A stretch of 9,149 bases of DNA, taken from Candidatus Mediterraneibacter stercorigallinarum. GTDB taxonomy: Bacteria > Bacillota > Clostridia > Lachnospirales > Lachnospiraceae. The notes below the pieces were generated by a model. That model worked only from the letters and a program-made list of their open reading frames with translations, ran no database searches and was not told where the DNA came from. Made by a program: the position numbers and the translations under genes. The DNA lies in the NCBI GenBank assembly GCA_019116185.1, contig DXCD01000223.1, positions 1 through 9,149 on the forward strand. Reading direction: 5' to 3'. This document shows, piece after piece, positions 4,821 to 9,149 of the stretch. Positions within the stretch are counted from its first letter, which is position 1. Each line of letters opens with the position of its first letter.

Positions 4821-6074
4821 GTGAAAAACAAAACAGTAAAAAGTCTGGCTGTCCTTATGGTCGGGGCTGTGGCTGCGGCAACCTTCGGCGGCTACGGCGG
4901 AATGAGGCAGGTCGAGGCAGCAGAAGAGTGGGTCAGCGATGAAGAGCTGACAGGGGAGACAGAAGCTCCGGCAAAGGATGAGATACTCCCATCAGAAAGC
5001 CAGCTGGCTTATCAGAGAGACGGGCTGGCAGCTTTTATGCATTTCGGCCCGAATACATTCAATGAAATTGAATGGGGCGAGCATTACGGAAATGATGTAA
5101 ATGAGATATTCCGGAATATGCCGGATGACTTTGAATTTGATGCAGACGGCTATGTGAAGATGATCAAAGATGCCGGGTTTAAGCGTCTGATCATCACGGC
5201 AAAGCACCATGACGGGTTCTGTATCTGGCAGAGCGGGTATACGGATTTTGATATGGGATCCCTGACAAAGTACAAAGACGGACAGGGAGATATACTGGCG
5301 GAAGTTTCGGAAGCCTGCACAAAATATGATATAGACATGGGACTGTATTTATCGCCATGGGATATCCATGAGCCGTCATATGGCGATTCGTCAGAGGGCG
5401 ATTATAATGATTTCTACGTGAATCAATTGACGGAGATACTGGGAAGCGACAAATACGGGAATGCCGGAGAATTTGTGGAAGTCTGGATGGACGGGGCAAA
5501 GGGAAGCGGCAGCCAGTATCAGACATATGACACCGACAGATGGGCAGAGACGATCGCAGAAGTCGAGGGCGAGGACTGCCTGTTAATGCAGTGTAATGAG
5601 CATACGGATGTCAGATGGATCGGCAATGAAAATGGCTATGCGGCTGATGAGACATGGGCCCAGATCCGCGACAGAAGCGACGAACCGGGGTATAACAATC
5701 CGGCGAACAACCAGAATTATGATGACAATATCACAGGCGGATATTCTGTCGGATATCCGGATGGAGATATGTGGGTAGTCCCGGAAGCAGACGCGCGCAT
5801 TACCAGCGGCTGGTTCTGGGGAAATAATAAGAAGACACCAAAATCCCTGGAAAACCTGATCGACATGTACATGAATTCGATCGGGCATAATGCTACTTAC
5901 CTGCTGAATATCCCGCCTAATACAGATGGTACGGTAGATGACGCGATCAAAGCGAAACCCTTGAATTCGGAACAGCAGTTCAGAATGCGTTTGACGAAAA
6001 TCTGGCAGATTCAGAGCTGGCATCCGCCAAGGCAGAATCTGTCTATGGAAATGATGCTGACTATTCGCCGATGA
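4821..6074 (+). CDS. secreted alpha-L-fucosidase GH29, catalytic part (frame-broken)
   Basis: This reading frame encodes the export signal and catalytic domain of a GH29 alpha-L-fucosidase, which removes terminal fucose from glycans outside the cell. The signal peptide is MKNKTVKSLAVLMVGAVAAATF with a likely cleavage after VEA or VEAA (residues 31-34). The (beta/alpha)8 domain starts near residue 55 with AAFMHFGPNTF. Further landmarks are ITAKHHDGFCIW, LYLSPWDIHE, the nucleophile motif EVWMDGA (Asp224 by homology) and TYLLNIPPNTDG at the domain's end. Glu270 in RWIGNE is a candidate acid/base residue, not assigned with certainty. The long loops and sequence style suggest the GH29-B (alpha-1,3/1,4) group. 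From about 5958 the translation becomes unrelated sequence (PLNSEQQF to TIRR) ending at TGA 6072-6074, because the real protein continues in the -1 frame. If expressed as written, the product would keep almost all of the catalytic barrel but lose every binding and anchoring module. Confidence 0.88.
   Translation: MKNKTVKSLAVLMVGAVAAATFGGYGGMRQVEAAEEWVSDEELTGETEAPAKDEILPSESQLAYQRDGLAAFMHFGPNTFNEIEWGEHYGNDVNEIFRNMPDDFEFDADGYVKMIKDAGFKRLIITAKHHDGFCIWQSGYTDFDMGSLTKYKDGQGDILAEVSEACTKYDIDMGLYLSPWDIHEPSYGDSSEGDYNDFYVNQLTEILGSDKYGNAGEFVEVWMDGAKGSGSQYQTYDTDRWAETIAEVEGEDCLLMQCNEHTDVRWIGNENGYAADETWAQIRDRSDEPGYNNPANNQNYDDNITGGYSVGYPDGDMWVVPEADARITSGWFWGNNKKTPKSLENLIDMYMNSIGHNATYLLNIPPNTDGTVDDAIKAKPLNSEQQFRMRLTKIWQIQSWHPPRQNLSMEMMLTIRR
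5942..5970 (+). other. frame break inside the fucosidase gene
   Basis: The upstream frame (codon starts divisible by 3) encodes GTVDDAIKAK and the downstream frame (one base earlier) encodes LEFGTAVQNAF. Together they match the GH29 pattern in which NTDG is followed about a dozen residues later by an EFG block. The -1 frame is closed before this by a TGA at 5939-5941 and open from 5942, so the change must lie at or after 5939; homology puts it at 5955-5963 (AAACCCTTG). A single missing base explains it, for example one C in the CCC run or the G of AAACGCCTT. No canonical X XXY YYZ slippery heptamer is present in the correct phase, which argues against programmed frameshifting. Confidence 0.85.
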
Positions 6075-9000
6075 ATGTCCTTGACGGCAATGATGATACG
6101 TTCTGGGCGCCCGAGAGCGGCGAGGGAACATCCTCCTTGTTAGTGTCATTCAATGAGCCGACTACATTTAATGTGGTATCTATTGAAGAAGCGATCCAGA
6201 ACGGACAGAGGATCGAGAGTTTTACAGTAGAATACCGGACCGGCGAATCCGATGAGTGGCAGTCTTTCGGCAGCGGCGCTACGATCGGTTCTAAGCGCCT
6301 GGTAAGCGGAGTGGAAGTCACGGCAACGGACATTAAGATCACTGTGGATTCTTACAATGATAAGCTGCCGGAGATCAGCACGGTAGAAGTATATGCCGCA
6401 GGAGACTTATTTGGCGACAAACCGGTAGTGTTAAACGGACTGACTGCGATCGACAATACAGAAATGGAAAAATCCGGGAATTGGACTGCTGAGACGATAA
6501 ATGACTGCCACAACAGCACAAGCATGTATACAAGCGCGGCGAATGCAGCGGCAAGCTTTACATTTACAGGAAGCAGGTTCTTCTTATACGGCACACAGGA
6601 TCCGAATCACGGGTCTGCACGGATTACCATTGACGGTACAGAAGCGGCGCTGATAAATACTCATAGCAGTACAAGAGATACAAATGCTCTTCTGTATGCC
6701 AGCGATACACTCGAATACGGGGAACATACTGTAGCCATTACCGTTGTCGGAGACGGGGCAGTCGGTCTGGATGCGGCAGGATACTTAAATAATCAGGGCG
6801 CGGGCATGCTGAATTTCGAGACAACAGCGCTGACGATGGAAGAAGATGAGGTCTATACGCTCGGATTATACCGCGTGGGCGGCAGCAGCGGCAGAGTGGA
6901 TGTGACGGTTAATTTTGAGCCGGGAACAGCGGTTCAGAACTTCTTTGATACAGAGCCGCAGAACGTGGTCTTTGAAGATGGCGAGACTTACAAGGAAGTG
7001 ACGGTTACAACGAAGCGGGTTGACGGAACAGCCACCGGCGCGGACAAAGGCGATACGAACTTTACCGTGACAATGGACATTAACAGCACTGAGGGAGCAG
7101 GGAAAGCGATCCAGGGCGAAAATTCTGCGGTCAATGTCACGATCAAAGACGCGGAGAGACATCACAGCGATACAACGGAACTGAAAGCGCTGATCGCAGC
7201 GACAGATGTCCCGAATACAGGATATACGAGTGATTCTTATGCAGCGCTTACCGCTGCCCTGGAAGCGGCAAAGGCAGTACAGGATGACGATGGAGTTGAC
7301 GCTATCTTAAAAGCATACAATGACCTGAATGCCGCTTACAGAAATCTGGTAAGAGCCGGGGGAATCGAATTACCTGTTGTTGTCGGTGAAACCGTGACAA
7401 TAGAAGCAGAAACCGGTGCTGTTGAGAATAATACAGCGGATGATGACGGATGGCCGGCGACAGTCGCTGATTTCGGATGGGCGAGCGGCGGCAAAGGCGT
7501 AGATGCAGTGAAGAGCCTGGATACAGTTTCTTATTATCTGGATGTACAGAAAGCCGGAAGGTATGAGGTTACACTCAGTTATCGGAGCGGTAATCTCGCG
7601 AACAGTATTGTTTATACAAGCGACCCTGTGGGAAATATTACCGCGGGCAGTGTGAGCGCAGGGGCTTCCAGCACGGCAGAGGGAACAAAGCAGGCAGTAT
7701 TTACACTCGAGATTCCAACAGCCGGCCTGGTTGAGTGGATCATCAGGGGCGGCGCAGAAGAAGCTCCGCAGATGGACAAGTTTGATGTCAGGCTGGTTGA
7801 GGTTATCGCGCAGGAGTACACCATTACCGCGTCAGCGGGAGAACACGGAAGCATCAGTCCGAGCGGTGAAGTGACTGTGACTGAAGGGGAGAACCAGACG
7901 TTCGCGATCACGCCGGATGCGGGATACAAGGTCAAGGACGTTAAAGTTGACGGCGTATCCGTAGGAGCTGTAACAGAGTATACATTTGAGAATGTGTCAG
8001 CTGACGCATCCATCGAGGCTGAGTTCGCGCTTGAGAAATATACAGAGGACAACCGGTTCCAGTTCCCGGCAGAAGTGGGAGCATCAGCAGCACTTGAAGC
8101 AGAACTCGCATCTGAGATCATCAATGATGAGAGCAATGACAATGGATGGCCCTGCGTAGTGACGGACGCGGACTGGGCAAGCGGCGGACAGTTTGTGGAC
8201 GCGATCAATGCAGGAGACGTGGTGAAGTATTATTACAATGCTCCTGTGGCAGGAACCTATCAGGTGACAGTTACATATAAGAGCGGATCGATGGCCAATC
8301 AGCTGAGCTGGAGCAGCGAGCCGGAAGGGCTGATCGAGAGCGGAACTGTTGACGCGGGAGCGTCCAGCACAGCCGGAGCCCCGAAGACGAAAGAATTCGA
8401 GATCGTGGTCACGGAAGCAGGCGAGGGTACCTGGGTATTTACCGGACCGGCAGGGAAATCCCCGCAGCTTGACAAATTCGATATCACTCTGAAGGAGGCG
8501 GAAGAGCCTGAGAATGTCAGCAAGACTACTCTGGAATACTTCCTCAACAGTGCAAAAGAACATCTTGCCAACGGCGATGTGGACGACTGTGTACAGTCTA
8601 TCAAAGATCTGTTTAATGAAGCGATTACTGAGGGTGAAGCAGTGATGGCAGACGCGCATGCCTCCAGGGAGGAAGTCATGAATGCCACCCTGAAGCTGGT
8701 GAAGGCGATCCACGCGCTTGAGATGAAAGCGGCAGACAAGACAGACCTTGAGATGGCAGTGGAGCTTGGCGATATGATTGACCTGAGCAAATACGTGGAA
8801 GCTGGTCAGAAGGAATTCGCAGACGCCCTTGCAGCGGCAAAGGAAGTACTGGCAGACAGTGATGTACTTCAGGGGGATGTTGACAACGCGTGGGATGCGC
8901 TGGTGACAGCCATGGAGAATCTGAGGCTGAAAGCTGATAAAGACGCGCTGGAAGATCTTCTCAACGAAGCGGCAGGACTTGATCTGAGCCGGTATACGGA

Positions 9001-9149
9001 CGAGTCTGCGGCAGCATTCCGCACGGCGCTTGCATCCGCGCAGGCAGTCTTTGCAGACGAAACATTGTCCGAAGCAGATCAGCAGACAGTTGATGACGCG
9101 GTGGCAGCTCTGAGTGAGGCAAAAAGCCTTCTGGTTGAGAAGACACCGG
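5960..9149 (+). CDS. C-terminal modules of the GH29 fucosidase, -1 frame, runs off the window
   Basis: This frame is open without a stop from 5942 to the window edge, over 1060 codons. It continues the fucosidase. Modules in order: end of the GH29 fold (to about 6010); F5/8 type C module (6011-6400, with VLDGNDDTFWAP); lectin-like beta-sandwich (about 6402-6830, with GSRFFLYGTQDPNHG); Calx-beta-like module (about 6829-7150); FIVAR unit (7172-7357); CBM6/35-like module (7388-7807); divergent InlB B-repeat (7817-8029); second CBM6/35-like module (8075-8500); three FIVAR units to the edge. The first in-frame ATG (6071) forms an ATGA overlap with the stop of the upstream frame, but a start there would cut into the F5/8C module and give no signal peptide, so it is probably not a separate gene. 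These modules normally hold the enzyme on glycans and at the cell surface; any wall anchor would lie beyond the window. Confidence 0.87.
7172..7357 (+). repeat. FIVAR unit, first (isolated)
   Basis: This stretch of about 62 residues (ELKALIAATDVP to AYRNLVRA) is a three-helix FIVAR-type unit. Its pattern is helix, YTSDSYAAL, helix, then AYNDLNAAYRNL. It separates the Calx-beta-like module from the first CBM and probably acts as a spacer. Confidence 0.75.
7388..7807 (+). repeat. CBM6/35-like module, copy 1
   Basis: The module opens with the EAE start typical of CBM6/CBM35 (VTIEAETGA). It shares with copy 2 the ordered motifs DDGWPATV, WASGGKGVDAV, YEVTLSYRSGNLAN, SAGASSTA and PQMDKFDVRL. This is a beta-sandwich carbohydrate-binding fold by family resemblance; the ligand is unknown. 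Confidence 0.75.
7817..8029 (+). repeat. divergent InlB B-repeat-like module
   Basis: About 71 residues with the pattern YTITASAGEHGSISPSG, then FAITPDAGYKVKDVKVDG and ending YTFENVSADASIEAEFA. This is the usual form of small beta-grasp repeats in Gram-positive surface proteins. It lies between the two CBM copies and probably acts as a linker. Confidence 0.75.
8075..8500 (+). repeat. CBM6/35-like module, copy 2
   Basis: A clear paralogue of the module at 7388-7807, with ordered motifs AALEAELA, NDNGWPCVV, WASGGQFVDAI, YQVTVTYKSGSMAN, DAGASSTAG and PQLDKFDITL. The shared motifs show internal duplication, but many positions differ, so the duplication is old. Confidence 0.75.
8522..9149 (+). 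repeat. three tandem FIVAR units at the right edge
   Basis: Three helical units of roughly 70 residues follow each other: 8522-8734, 8735-8935 and 8936 to the edge. Units two and three both begin DK-aliphatic-LE (DKTDLEMAV, DKDALEDLL), continue with DLSKYVE or DLSRYTD, and end in an A-L-rich helix (AWDALVTAMENLRLKA, DDAVAALSEAKSLL). Tandem FIVAR units commonly serve as stalks in cell-wall-attached glycosidases. The array may continue beyond the window. Confidence 0.75.

Noticed and set aside
5945..5965. Programmed -1 frameshift in the fucosidase
   Set aside because: No X XXY YYZ heptamer in the right phase is present: zero-frame codons are GCG AAA CCC TTG. No Shine-Dalgarno-like stimulator lies at the proper distance, and GH29 enzymes are not known to use recoding.
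7612..8713. Minus-strand open frames across the fucosidase C-terminal region
   Set aside because: They lie opposite a continuous + frame with clear CBM and FIVAR modules. Their Ser/Ala-rich translation is the complement of the repeats.
1..9149. CRISPR array, tRNA or rRNA genes, insertion sequences, phage or defence genes
   Set aside because: No regularly spaced repeats, no tRNA-like folds, and no transposase or integrase frames were seen. The only repeats are protein-module repeats and the single palindrome.

Overview
The window reads as a chromosomal segment of a gut-type Firmicute, most likely a Lachnospiraceae/Clostridia member. The evidence is the Gram-positive gene order ecfA1-ecfA2-ecfT-truA, strong GGAGG-type ribosome sites, a short (243 aa) NagB of the Gram-positive type, and a very large secreted GH29 fucosidase carrying FIVAR and carbohydrate-binding modules. 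All supported genes are on the + strand.

Layout: (1) 1-2040 is the energizing module of an ECF vitamin/micronutrient transporter: the 3' end of ecfA1, complete ecfA2 and complete ecfT, with overlapping start and stop codons. (2) 2155-2931 is truA (tRNA pseudouridine synthase), behind a ~115 nt gap that can fold into a hairpin. (3) 2928-3095 is an intergenic stretch with a consensus-like promoter starting on the truA stop codon, an inverted repeat over its -10, and a terminator-like hairpin placed between that promoter and the next gene. (4) 3096-3827 is nagB (glucosamine-6-phosphate deaminase). (5) 3854-3895 is a perfect 42-nt nested palindrome. (6) 3931-4686 is a CutC-family TIM-barrel protein. 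(7) 4724-4798 is a good extended -10 promoter overlapped downstream by a LacI-type palindrome and extra half-sites. (8) 4821 to the window end is a secreted multimodular alpha-L-fucosidase that runs off the right edge.

The main anomaly is in the fucosidase. The catalytic domain is read in one frame and ends at a TGA at 6072-6074. The natural continuation of the same protein (end of the catalytic domain, F5/8C module, lectin-like module, Calx-beta-like module, FIVAR, duplicated CBM6-like modules flanking an InlB-like repeat, then three FIVAR units) runs in the -1 frame without a stop from 5942 to 9149. The frame must change between 5939 and 6071, and homology places it at about 5955-5963. One missing base in the A/C runs there explains everything. 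Whether this is a true mutation, phase variation or an assembly error cannot be told from one sequence.

Functionally, the left part is housekeeping (micronutrient uptake, tRNA modification). The right part (nagB, cutC, fucosidase) looks like host-glycan use: fucose release outside the cell, and entry of amino sugars into glycolysis inside it. I see no CRISPR array, tRNA, rRNA, insertion sequence or phage gene in the window, and no clearly novel system. The best leads are the frame break, the LacI-type operator, the nagB leader, the nested palindrome and the sugar-linked CutC.
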